A stretch of 35,206 nucleotides of DNA, taken from assembly GCA_022511295.1 (NCBI GenBank), contig JAFLRT010000014.1, positions 1-35,206 of the forward strand, written 5' to 3'. The position numbers and the translations under genes are program-made. Origin of the DNA: Alistipes sp. Its GTDB lineage: Bacteria; Bacteroidota; Bacteroidia; Bacteroidales; Rikenellaceae. The notes beneath the pieces are model-generated. The model saw only the letters and a list, made by a program, of their open reading frames with translations. It was not told the origin of the DNA and made no database searches. Of the stretch, positions 19,168 to 28,801 are shown in pieces; position 1 is the stretch's first letter; each line of letters begins with the position of its first letter.

Positions 19168-19333
19168 GCCTATTTTTAATACTTCGGTCAAGAAGTGAAT
19201 GCGTGCGGTTTTTCTCTGCTGCGCTATTGTGGTGCGCGGCAGGTTCCCGCGACGCGACAGGCACTGCCGCAAAGGGGTGCAAAGATAATACAATCCGGTC
19301 TTCCGGTGCCGGATATGATGATTTTGAAAACAT

Positions 19334-19455
19334 AACCGCGAACAGACGACGCATAGTCCCCGTAGCTTGCGGCTCGAGGGTCGTATGGAGGAACGGGCAA
19401 GCGATGCCTGTGAAGGTACAGCTTGCAGAAGGGCGGATGCGACGCGCGTGCGGTT
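19334..19455 (+). promoter_or_regulatory. Predicted structured 5' leader of RNase E/G gene
   Basis: Nested complementarity AACCGC/GCGGTT and CGCAT/ATGCG enclosing GCAAGC-GA-TGCCT-GTGA-AGGTA-CA-GCTTGC (hand folding only). Confidence 0.4.
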
Positions 19456-19475
19456 GATAAACATATACTCTCGTT

Positions 19476-21029
19476 ATGAATCGGGAATTGATTATAAGCG
19501 TATCTCCGACAGAGATGACCATTGCGCTTTGCGAGGACAAGGTTCTGGTCGAACTTAACAAGGAGCAGACACACTCCGGTTTTGCTGTGGGAGACATATA
19601 TTTGGGAAGGGTACGCAAGATAATGCCGGGTTTGAATGCGGCATTCGTAAATATAGGACATGAGCGCGACGCCTTTATCCACTGCCTTGATATGGGCGGT
19701 CATTTCAAGTCGCTGCAAAAGTTGGTCGATAGTAATCTCTCAACTAAAAAGGGAATGAAACTCGAGGCCATGAAACTCGACGCTCCTGTGGCCAATCTCA
19801 AAACCGAGAAGATAGTGGACCTTCTCACGGTCGGTCAGCCTGTTATGGTTCAGATAGCCAAAGAGGCGATTTCGACAAAGGGACCCCGTCTTACATCCGA
19901 AATATCTTTGGCCGGCAGAAATGTTGTGCTGGTTCCTTTCTCGTCCAAGGTCTTTATCTCGCAGAAGATACGGTCAAATGAGGAGAAGAAGCGCCTTAAG
20001 CGTATCGCTTCACGTGTTCTGCCTCCCAATTTCGGCGTCATTATGCGCACGGCGGCCGTGCAGGCTGCCGATATTGATATCGAGCAGGATATCCAGTCGC
20101 TGGTTGACAAGTGGCACAAGGCGCTGCAAAATATAAACGGCGCGCAGATACCGTCGCTTCTGATGAGTGAGATGAGTCGTGCCAATACGATTATCCGCGA
20201 CTCTCTCGACATCTCTTTCTCGCAGATTGTTGTCGATGACGAGGCGATGTATAACAATATCCGCAGTTATATCCGCGTTGTAGACCCCGAGCGTGAGAAG
20301 ATAGTGAAACTCTATCACGGTACCGCTCCGCTTTTCGACGAGTACGATATTACACGCCAGATAAAATCGCTCTTTGCGAAGTATGTCTCGCTCAAGCGCG
20401 GCGCATACCTTATCATCGAGCGCACCGAGGCGATGAACGTCATAGATGTCAATTCGGGCAACCGCACAAAGGCGGAGGACGACCAGGAGCAGACGGCCCT
20501 GGATGTCAATATGGCAGCAGCGCGTGAAATAGCGCGCCAACTTCGTCTGCGTGATTTGGGCGGTATAGTGATTGTGGACTTTATTGATATGCACAAGGCC
20601 CAGAACCGCCAGTTGCTGTATGATGAGATGCGAAATCTTATGGCAGGCGATAAGGCCAAGCATACGGTTCTGCCTCTCACAAAGTTCGGCCTTATGCAGA
20701 TTACGCGCCAACGCATACGTCCTGTGGCCGTGCAGGAGACGCGCGATGTCTGTCCCACGTGTAACGGAACGGGGAAAATAGAACCTACGGTGCTGCTCGA
20801 CCGCAAGATAGAGAACCGCCTGTCCTACTTCTCGCAGGACAGGAAGTTGCGTCGCATACAACTTACCGTCAGCCCCTATGTAGGCGCATATCTTCGTCGC
20901 GGATTGATATCGCTGCGGATGAAATGGATGATGCGTTACAAAATGCGTATTAAGATACACGTGGACCGCAGTCTGGGAATAATCGACGTCCGCTATATAG
21001 ACTCCAAAGGACGTAATCTGTCTGAATAA
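19476..21029 (+). CDS. rng: Ribonuclease E/G family protein
   Basis: MNRELIISVSPTEMTIALCEDKVLVELNKEQ; S1-like region; NVIDVNSGNRT; GGIVIVDFIDM; zinc-link CPTCNGTGK. Confidence 0.96.
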   Translation: MNRELIISVSPTEMTIALCEDKVLVELNKEQTHSGFAVGDIYLGRVRKIMPGLNAAFVNIGHERDAFIHCLDMGGHFKSLQKLVDSNLSTKKGMKLEAMKLDAPVANLKTEKIVDLLTVGQPVMVQIAKEAISTKGPRLTSEISLAGRNVVLVPFSSKVFISQKIRSNEEKKRLKRIASRVLPPNFGVIMRTAAVQAADIDIEQDIQSLVDKWHKALQNINGAQIPSLLMSEMSRANTIIRDSLDISFSQIVVDDEAMYNNIRSYIRVVDPEREKIVKLYHGTAPLFDEYDITRQIKSLFAKYVSLKRGAYLIIERTEAMNVIDVNSGNRTKAEDDQEQTALDVNMAAAREIARQLRLRDLGGIVIVDFIDMHKAQNRQLLYDEMRNLMAGDKAKHTVLPLTKFGLMQITRQRIRPVAVQETRDVCPTCNGTGKIEPTVLLDRKIENRLSYFSQDRKLRRIQLTVSPYVGAYLRRGLISLRMKWMMRYKMRIKIHVDRSLGIIDVRYIDSKGRNLSE

Positions 21030-21092
21030 ACGGTCGGGAACTGTTGCAGAGCCGGTGTAAAGTGATACGGTCTTTGCAGAGGGAGTATTGTT

Positions 21093-24000
21093 ATGAAAGA
21101 TATGTTGAAACTTTTTGACGGTTCGCAGCCGCTTGACGAGTTGTGCAAGATGGTCAGGCGGCGCGGAGCCACCGTCCGTCTCGACGGGATGGTCGGCGGG
21201 GCTTTGTCGCCTTATGCGGCGGCGGCTGTTGAGCGATGCGGCGGTGTTCACGTCTTTGTCGCAGTAGACAGAGATGCGGCGGCATATCTGATGAATGACT
21301 TCTATGCTCTGCTCGATGAGGAGCGCGTTAAATTTTTCCCGTCATCGTACAAGCGCTCCGCAGCCTATGGTGTGGAGGATGCGCAGGGGGTAGTGCAGCG
21401 CACCAATGCTGTCAATGCCTTGATGGGAGCGCAGAATGGCCCTTATACGATACTGTGTACATATCCGGAAGCGCTGGCCGAATCCATAGTCTCACCGGAG
21501 GCCCTCAATGAGGATACGATAAATATATCTGTCGGCGACAAAGTGCGTATATCCGAATTGACGGAGCGTCTTGAAGGTATGGGCTTCGAGAGAGTCGATT
21601 TTGTATACTCTCCGGGGCAGTATTCCGTGCGCGGAGGTATCTTCGATATCTTCTCATACTCCGAGAGCAGACCGTTCCGTTTGGATTTTTTCGGCGATGA
21701 GATAGAGTCCGTTCGCCAGTTCGAGATTTCGGACCAACTCTCTGCCGTGCGCTTGGAGCGCGCCGAGATTATCCCCGATATGAATGGCCGCTCGGGAGAG
21801 AGAGTCTCGCTTGCAAGATTTACCGAGGGGGCGACCTATTGGTTTGTCGATGCAGGCTTCTCGCTCGGCAAGGTGGACGAGGTGCGTACAAAGACATTGA
21901 AGGAGAGCGATGACCCGCAGAGTATATCTCAACTCGTTACCAGTCGCCGTATGCTTTTGGACGATATGAAGCCCAATACGCTGATGCTGTTGAGGGATAA
22001 TATCGACGAACGCCCGTCGGATTGCGCTGTTGAGTTCTTCACCTCGCCGCAGCCGTCGTTCAATCGTAATTTTGAACTTCTGGCGGAGAATCTCTCCGGC
22101 TATCTTCAGCGTGGATACCATTGTCATATTCTGTCCGAGAACAGGGCGCAGATTGAACGACTGAATAATATTTTCCGTCAGACCTCGCATGGCGACGTGC
22201 AGGTCGAATCTGTCAAACTGACGCTTCACGACGGCTTTGTCGATAACGACCTCAAACGCTGTTTTTACACCGACCACCGAATCTTCGACCGCTACCAGCG
22301 CTACCGCATAAACGGAGAGATAAAGCGCGATGAGCAGATGACTGTTGCGGAACTTAATGCGCTGAAAGTAGGTGATTATGTGGTGCATATCGACCATGGC
22401 GTAGGACGTTTCGGCGGTCTTGTCAAAATTGAGGAGAACGGCAAGTATCACGAGGCTATAAAACTGGTCTATCGTGATAATGACGTACTGTTTGTGAATG
22501 TACACTCGCTGCACCGCATTTCGCGTTATAAGAGCGGCGACGGAGAGCCTCCCAAGATATATAAACTCGGCGGCGGCGCATGGCAGAAACTCAAGACGGC
22601 GACCAAACGTGCCGTAAAGGATATTTCACGCGAACTCATAGCGCTCTATGCCAAACGCAAGGCGAGCAAGGGATACGCATTTTCGGCCGATACATACTTG
22701 CAGCAGGAACTGGAGGCCTCGTTTATGTGGGAGGATACGCCCGACCAGCAGGCGGCTACCGAAGCAGTAAAGCGTGATATGGAGTCGCAGCAGCCTATGG
22801 ACAGACTTGTCTGCGGTGATGTGGGATTCGGCAAAACGGAGATAGCCATACGCGCAGCCTTCAAAGCGGCAGTCGATGGCAAGCAGACGGCGGTACTGGT
22901 GCCGACTACGATACTTGCATTGCAGCATTACCGCTCATTTATGGAGCGTATGAGGGATTTGCCGGTAAGGGTAGAGTATCTCAACCGCACCAAAAGCGCC
23001 AGGGAGACCCGCGCCATTCTCGAAGATTTGGCGTCGGGAAAGATAGATATCATAATAGGCACGCATAAGATACTCGGCAAAAATGTGCATTTCCACGACT
23101 TGGGTCTGCTCATTATCGACGAGGAGCAGAAGTTCGGCGTTGCAGCCAAGGAGAAACTTACGCAGATGAGCGTCAGCGTCGATACGCTTACCATGACGGC
23201 TACACCGATACCGCGCACGCTTCAATTCTCTATTATGGGTTCGCGCGACTTGTCTGTTATATCGACTCCGCCGCCCAACAGACGTCCGATTGTTACAGAA
23301 TCGCATATCTTCTCGGAGGGTATTCTGCGTGATGCTGTTGAGGCGGAACTTTCGCGCAATGGGCAGGTATTCATAATCCATAACAAAGTCGATGACCTCG
23401 AGAGCCTGCGCCGGCTCGTCGAGCGCCTCTGCCCGTCGGCTTCGGTTCGGACGGCTCACGGACGTATGGCAGCCGAGGAGATAGAGAAGACACTTATGGA
23501 TTTCATCTATGGCGATTTCGACGTGCTTATCGCCACGACTATTGTCGAAAACGGTATAGATATACCCAACGTCAATACGATAATTATAGACCAGGCGCAG
23601 AACTTCGGTCTCAGCGAACTGCATCAGTTGCGCGGCAGGGTAGGACGTTCCGACCGCAAGGCCTACTGCTATCTGCTGACGCCGCCCGACGAGTTCCTTA
23701 CCGAAGATGCGCGCCGACGGTTGAGGGCTATCGAGGAGTTCTCCGATTTGGGTTCGGGATTCAATATAGCGATGCAGGACTTGGATATACGCGGAGCCGG
23801 CAATCTGCTTGGCGCCGAGCAGAGCGGTTTTATTGCCGATATAGGCTTTGAAACCTACCAGAAGATTATGCAGGAGGCTATTGCCGAGTTGCGAACCGAG
23901 GGACTGGATGTATCGGGCCTGTCATCTGCGGAGTGCGATATTGTGGAAAGTTCGCAGGAGTTTATCTCCGACTCCGTTATAGATATAGATATCGAGGCCG

Positions 24001-24410
24001 AACTGCCGGAGAGTTATGTTCACCAGCAGGCCGAGCGCCTGCGCCTCTACCGCGAACTCGACTCGTTGCGTGATGATGCGGCGCTGGATGCCTTTGCCGC
24101 GCGCCTGCGCGACAGATTCGGTGAGTTGCCGCCGGCGGCCGTCGAACTGCTTAATGTGGTGCGTCTGCGCCGTGAGGCGGTGCGTTTGGGTATGGAGCGC
24201 GTGAAGGTTAAGAACGGACTTATGATAGTGCGTTTTATAGGCGACCCGTCATCTCCCTATTTTGCCAGCGAGACATTCCGCCGCTTGTTGCAGACCATCA
24301 CGCAGCAGCCCGACCGTTTTGTCCTCAAGCAGCGCGACGACCATCTTGCTATGACTGTCCGCAAGGTGGGAAGCATAGCCGAGGCTTGCAAAGTGCTTAA
24401 AAGCCTTTAG
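21093..24410 (+). CDS. mfd: Transcription-repair coupling factor
   Basis: 1105 aa; KVGDYVVHIDHGVGRFGGLVKIE (RID); GDVGFGKTEIAIRAAFKA; DEEQKFGV; TMTATPIPRTL; QLRGRVGRSDRKAYCYL. Confidence 0.98.
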   Translation: MKDMLKLFDGSQPLDELCKMVRRRGATVRLDGMVGGALSPYAAAAVERCGGVHVFVAVDRDAAAYLMNDFYALLDEERVKFFPSSYKRSAAYGVEDAQGVVQRTNAVNALMGAQNGPYTILCTYPEALAESIVSPEALNEDTINISVGDKVRISELTERLEGMGFERVDFVYSPGQYSVRGGIFDIFSYSESRPFRLDFFGDEIESVRQFEISDQLSAVRLERAEIIPDMNGRSGERVSLARFTEGATYWFVDAGFSLGKVDEVRTKTLKESDDPQSISQLVTSRRMLLDDMKPNTLMLLRDNIDERPSDCAVEFFTSPQPSFNRNFELLAENLSGYLQRGYHCHILSENRAQIERLNNIFRQTSHGDVQVESVKLTLHDGFVDNDLKRCFYTDHRIFDRYQRYRINGEIKRDEQMTVAELNALKVGDYVVHIDHGVGRFGGLVKIEENGKYHEAIKLVYRDNDVLFVNVHSLHRISRYKSGDGEPPKIYKLGGGAWQKLKTATKRAVKDISRELIALYAKRKASKGYAFSADTYLQQELEASFMWEDTPDQQAATEAVKRDMESQQPMDRLVCGDVGFGKTEIAIRAAFKAAVDGKQTAVLVPTTILALQHYRSFMERMRDLPVRVEYLNRTKSARETRAILEDLASGKIDIIIGTHKILGKNVHFHDLGLLIIDEEQKFGVAAKEKLTQMSVSVDTLTMTATPIPRTLQFSIMGSRDLSVISTPPPNRRPIVTESHIFSEGILRDAVEAELSRNGQVFIIHNKVDDLESLRRLVERLCPSASVRTAHGRMAAEEIEKTLMDFIYGDFDVLIATTIVENGIDIPNVNTIIIDQAQNFGLSELHQLRGRVGRSDRKAYCYLLTPPDEFLTEDARRRLRAIEEFSDLGSGFNIAMQDLDIRGAGNLLGAEQSGFIADIGFETYQKIMQEAIAELRTEGLDVSGLSSAECDIVESSQEFISDSVIDIDIEAELPESYVHQQAERLRLYRELDSLRDDAALDAFAARLRDRFGELPPAAVELLNVVRLRREAVRLGMERVKVKNGLMIVRFIGDPSSPYFASETFRRLLQTITQQPDRFVLKQRDDHLAMTVRKVGSIAEACKVLKSL

Positions 24411-24435
24411 ATGCAGATGAAGTTATTGAAAAACG

Positions 24436-25179
24436 ATGAATTTAGTTATCGACATAGGCAATACATCGGCTAAAATTGCCGTTATGGATGAAAACGACAT
24501 CGTCTGCCGCCGTACGGTACCACGTTTTACGTCAGAGGTGCTTGTCGGAGTGCTTGACGATTATCCGCTCATTGACAAGGCGATAGTATCGGCGTCGGGC
24601 AAAGATGCTGCGCGCGCGTATGCACTCGTTAGTGGGCGCGTGAAGTGTGCGTTGTTGTTTGACTCGTCGGTGCCTGTGCCGCTGAAAAATGGCTATGGCT
24701 CGCCTTCGACGCTTGGCTCGGACCGTTTGGCTGCCGCTGTGGGTGCGTCGGTGTTATACGGTCGCCGCAATATGCTGATAGTGGATTTCGGAACGGCGAT
24801 AACGTATGACATAGTCTGCGACGGGACATTTATGGGCGGCAATATTTCGCTCGGTCTTCGCAGTCGCCTGAGGGCGTTGCACGAATATACGGCACACCTG
24901 CCGCTGTGCGAACCTACGGATGAGCGCCTGCCTTTCGGAACGACTACCGCAACGGCCGTCGAGCAGGGGGCAATGAGCGGTGTGGAATACGAAACCGAAG
25001 GCTATATTCGCCATTTTGGAGAAAAATATGACGATTTGTGCATAATTTTTACCGGAGGAGACGCGAAATACTTTGTTAAACGGATTAAAAATACGATATT
25101 TGCAAACCGTGATTTAATCTTTTTCGGATTGAACGCGATTTTGGAATATAACACAAATGCTGAACGGAAAGATAAATAG
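24436..25179 (+). CDS. coaX: Type III pantothenate kinase
   Basis: MNLVIDIGNTSAKIAV; YGSPSTLGSDRLAAAVGA; VDFGTAITYDIV; GGNISLGLRSRLRALHEYTAHLP. Confidence 0.96.
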   Translation: MNLVIDIGNTSAKIAVMDENDIVCRRTVPRFTSEVLVGVLDDYPLIDKAIVSASGKDAARAYALVSGRVKCALLFDSSVPVPLKNGYGSPSTLGSDRLAAAVGASVLYGRRNMLIVDFGTAITYDIVCDGTFMGGNISLGLRSRLRALHEYTAHLPLCEPTDERLPFGTTTATAVEQGAMSGVEYETEGYIRHFGEKYDDLCIIFTGGDAKYFVKRIKNTIFANRDLIFFGLNAILEYNTNAERKDK

Positions 25180-26533
25180 GGTTGCAGTCTTGGTGCTTGC
25201 GTCGCTTTTGACGCTCGGAGCAGTTGTTCCTGCCCGCTCGCAGACGAGCAGTATCAATGCCTATTCGCCGTACTCGATGTTCGGTATCGGCGAGTTGAGT
25301 ACCCCGGGAGCGCTTCCAATGCGTTCTCTCGGAGGTGTGGGCGTTGCGTGGCGCAGTTCCTCAATGGCAAGCATAATCAATCCGGCAGGTTATAGCGCAA
25401 CTGCCCGCAAGAGCCTTATATTCGACTTCGGCTTCGAGGGTATGTACATCGACAATACGCAGCGTAAGTATAATGCCGACAATAGTTACGCAGGTCTGGC
25501 GCGCAAAGCGAAGAACTCGATAAACTTCCACGAGATATCGGTTCAGATGCCGCTTGCCAAGGGGGTAGGTTTTGGTGTGAGCCTTACGCCGTACAGCAGT
25601 GTCGGCTATAAGATGAGTACCATCGAGCAGAGCGACGATATATGGGGACAGATAGGCCGTGTGCGTTACGACTACTCCGGTGAAGGAGATATTACGGAAG
25701 TTAAGTTCGGTGTCGGCTGGGAAATCTTCAAAGGTTTTTCGCTCGGTGCGGCAGGACTCTACTATTGGGGCGATATAGACCGTTCGTATTCATCGACTGT
25801 GGTAAACAATGTTACCGGCAGCGGTGTATACTCGGCTACGAAGGGCAACGACAATTACAGTGTCTCGAACTTTAAGTTCCAGGCAGGTTTGCAGTATAGC
25901 GTCATCAACACCGACAAGCGTATGCTTACCCTGGGTGCCACATACGATATCGGCGGCAGCCTTCGTCCACGTGTAACAAAGTATGTCTACGATAACGACT
26001 ATGTGCAGACGACGGTTATAAACGAGGGGACCCGCAGCGCCATTCGTCTTCCCCAGCAGTGGGTGGCAGGTATTTTCTACCAGGATGCGCACTTTGCCGG
26101 AGGTTTTGACTATGTGCGTCAGGAGTGGGGCAGTTCAAACGGTTCATTCTCCGAAACGATGTACGGCGGTATCAAGGTTGCCTACGTTAATACGAATACC
26201 TTCAAGGCCGGTATAGAGTATACACCCAACCGCTTCGATGTGCGCCACTACTTTAACCGTATGGCCTACCGTGCAGGTTTTCGATACGGTGATTACTACC
26301 AGAGTTTCGGCGGGAAGCGTTTTGCGCAGTATGCCGTTACGCTCGGATTGGGATTCCCGGTTCGTTTTTTGGGAGCGTCGTCTGTGGACTTCGGTATAGA
26401 AATTGGCGGTCGGGGGTCGCACGCAAAGATTACGGATAATATTGGATTGATAAAACAACAGTATGTGAAATTCTCGATAGGCATATCGATGTTCGGCGAC
26501 GACTATTGGTTTGTAAGACCCAAATATGATTAA
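25157..26533 (+). CDS. Putative outer-membrane beta-barrel protein (FadL/OmpP1-like)
   Basis: Signal peptide; SPYSMFGIGELSTPGALPMRSLGGVGVAWRSSSMASIINPAGYS; amphipathic strands to the C-terminus. Overlaps coaX by 23 bp. Confidence 0.75.
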   Translation: MLNGKINRVAVLVLASLLTLGAVVPARSQTSSINAYSPYSMFGIGELSTPGALPMRSLGGVGVAWRSSSMASIINPAGYSATARKSLIFDFGFEGMYIDNTQRKYNADNSYAGLARKAKNSINFHEISVQMPLAKGVGFGVSLTPYSSVGYKMSTIEQSDDIWGQIGRVRYDYSGEGDITEVKFGVGWEIFKGFSLGAAGLYYWGDIDRSYSSTVVNNVTGSGVYSATKGNDNYSVSNFKFQAGLQYSVINTDKRMLTLGATYDIGGSLRPRVTKYVYDNDYVQTTVINEGTRSAIRLPQQWVAGIFYQDAHFAGGFDYVRQEWGSSNGSFSETMYGGIKVAYVNTNTFKAGIEYTPNRFDVRHYFNRMAYRAGFRYGDYYQSFGGKRFAQYAVTLGLGFPVRFLGASSVDFGIEIGGRGSHAKITDNIGLIKQQYVKFSIGISMFGDDYWFVRPKYD

Positions 26534-26583
26534 GTTGTAAAGCGAACTAACCTGAAAAATAATATATATAAAATATCACAACG

Positions 26584-27927
26584 ATGAAAAGAAGTAAAAT
26601 TTTATTGACAACACTGTTCGCGGCTGCGGGGATGATGGCATTTGCGCAGGACTTCAGCGACCCTCAGTACGCCAAGTGGGGTGATACCCCCGAGGAGCGC
26701 AAAGAGAACATTCTCAACAGTACCTTCCTGAAGGAGTCGGTACAGAATCGTGAGTACGGTGCTGCTACGGAATATCTGAAGATTCTGGTGGAGAAGTGTC
26801 CTACTGCCAGTGAGAATATATATGTTAATGGCATTAGCCTTTATAAAAACAAGATAGCGCGTGCCAAGAGCGTTGCCGAGAAGCGCGGTTATGTCGATTC
26901 GCTGATGTGGGTCTACGATTTGCGCAACCAATATTTCGGCGACCACGCAACACGCGGCACGGTATATATCCTCGATCGAAAGGCTCGTGAATTGCTCACC
27001 TATGATGCCTCTGACCGCGACGGCGTTCGCAACGCCTTCGTGGAGGCTATCAATGCTTCAATCAGCAGTACGGGTACGGCTGACCCTGAACTTATGGCAA
27101 TATATTTCAAGGAGTTGTGCGACGATTATAAAAATGATGAGATAGAGACGACAGATGTGCTTAATGCCTATGAGTGGCTCTCGCCCCATTTTGAGAATGT
27201 AAGCGAGGAGCAGGAGAAACACCGTACTACCTTCGAGGCATGCTTCGGTCTCAGCGGCGCTGCCAGTTGTGAGAATCTCGAAGCGCTCTTTGCAAAGAAA
27301 CTTGCGGCTTCTCCCAATGACCCCAAATTGCTCGGTCAGGCGGTTGGTCTTATGTCGCGTGCGAACTGCGATTCGGAGTTCTTTTACAATACGGCAGAGC
27401 GTTACTATGAGGTGCAGCCCTCATCCGAAACCGCTCTGTTCCTTGCACAGGCTTTCCAGAACAAGAAGGAGTTCGGCAAAGCCAATACCTACCTTCGCGA
27501 GGCGCTTAAAAACGAAACCGACAATGCCGAGCGTGTGAAACTGCTTGTCCGCATATCTGTTATAGAGTATGCCGCACAGCATATCAGCGCTGCCAAAGAG
27601 GCGGCAGAAGATGCGATTCGCATCGACCCCGAGAACGGATATGCATACTTTATCCTTGCGCAGACCTTTGCGGCAGGCAACGGCAGTTGCAGCGGTATCG
27701 CTCGCGAGGCTACCTATTGGGTTGCATACGATACAATGAGCAAAGCCGTTCAGCGCCTGGATTCGGAGCCTGACACGAAGAATAACGCACAAACTCTTCT
27801 CTCGGCATATCGTCGCTCGTTCCCCACGCAGGAGGAGTGCTTCTTCAATGAGTTGAAAGAGGGTAGTGTATACGTAGTGCCTTGCGGTCTTGCTGCAGGT
27901 CGCAGTACGACGGTACGCTATCGCTAA
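26584..27927 (+). CDS. Secreted/periplasmic TPR-repeat protein
   Basis: Signal peptide MKRSKILLTTLFAAAGMMAFAQ; TPR-like repeats (ALFLAQAFQNKKEFGKANTYLREALKNE; AKEAAEDAIRIDPENGYAYFILAQTFA). Confidence 0.8.
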   Translation: MKRSKILLTTLFAAAGMMAFAQDFSDPQYAKWGDTPEERKENILNSTFLKESVQNREYGAATEYLKILVEKCPTASENIYVNGISLYKNKIARAKSVAEKRGYVDSLMWVYDLRNQYFGDHATRGTVYILDRKARELLTYDASDRDGVRNAFVEAINASISSTGTADPELMAIYFKELCDDYKNDEIETTDVLNAYEWLSPHFENVSEEQEKHRTTFEACFGLSGAASCENLEALFAKKLAASPNDPKLLGQAVGLMSRANCDSEFFYNTAERYYEVQPSSETALFLAQAFQNKKEFGKANTYLREALKNETDNAERVKLLVRISVIEYAAQHISAAKEAAEDAIRIDPENGYAYFILAQTFAAGNGSCSGIAREATYWVAYDTMSKAVQRLDSEPDTKNNAQTLLSAYRRSFPTQEECFFNELKEGSVYVVPCGLAAGRSTTVRYR

Positions 27928-27948
27928 CAGGTGCGCTTGCACTCGAAT

Positions 27949-28770
27949 ATGACAACAGTAATCAGAAAATATGCGATGATAGCACTCTCCTTGTTGGGGA
28001 GTGCTTCGTTGCTGTTGTCATGTAGCGACGGTGATGCCGTATCCGAAGCGCCCGATACCGAGAAGTTGAAGACCGAGCATAGCGAACACCTATCTATTAT
28101 TATGTCGGAGAATGGTCGCAGGTCGTACTTCTTCCGTACCCCGTTGCTTGAGGGATATACTCTTGCACGCGAGCCATACAGGGAGTTTCGCAAGGGCGTA
28201 GAAATAACGACCTATCAGAATGACTCCATGTCCACCGTCAATACGGTGCTTACGGCCAACTATGCAATCTATTATGAAAACCGCAAGTTGTGGGAGGCTA
28301 AAGGCAATGTTGTCGTTGTCAAGTCTGACGGCACAAGACTCTACACACAGCAGTTGTTCTGGAACTCTATGACCGAGCAAATCTATTCTAATGTCGATAC
28401 GAAGATTGTCAAGGGCGAAGATGTCTTTTTCGGTGAGGGCTTCGAGTCGGACGAAGAGATTAAGCAGTGGCGCTTCCGTCGCATGACAGGTCATATGTAC
28501 GTAGATGTTTCTCAGAACGAAGATAATGACGATGATAATGGTAACAGCGACGGTAGAGAGGGGACGTCAGCCAATAACGCAGGCAAGAGCGGTACAGTCT
28601 CTTCGTCAGCACCTGCATCATCATCAGCGGAGACGCAATCGACACAAGACTCATCGAAGTCTCGCGTCTCTGCGCGCTCCAATCGCAGCGATTCGGAGAC
28701 AAAACGACCTCACCGCACAGCCGATGTAGATGCTGTCCCGCTTCAGCCCTTGCCATTGCAGGCGAATTGA
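27949..28770 (+). CDS. lptC: LPS export periplasmic protein LptC with disordered C-terminal extension
   Basis: Lipoprotein signal LLLSC; LTANYAIYYENRKLWEAKGNVVVVKSDGTRLYTQQLFWNSMTEQIYSN..., LptC/OstA-like; acidic/Ser-rich tail. Start set to ATG 27949. Confidence 0.85.
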   Translation: MTTVIRKYAMIALSLLGSASLLLSCSDGDAVSEAPDTEKLKTEHSEHLSIIMSENGRRSYFFRTPLLEGYTLAREPYREFRKGVEITTYQNDSMSTVNTVLTANYAIYYENRKLWEAKGNVVVVKSDGTRLYTQQLFWNSMTEQIYSNVDTKIVKGEDVFFGEGFESDEEIKQWRFRRMTGHMYVDVSQNEDNDDDNGNSDGREGTSANNAGKSGTVSSSAPASSSAETQSTQDSSKSRVSARSNRSDSETKRPHRTADVDAVPLQPLPLQAN

Positions 28771-28801
28771 TAGTTGAAGAGGGTAACCAATAGTTTCCGG
28801 A

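Noticed and set aside
20010-21251. 413-aa minus-strand ORF opposite rng and the start of mfd
   Set aside because: Antisense to two well-supported conserved genes; no recognisable domain.
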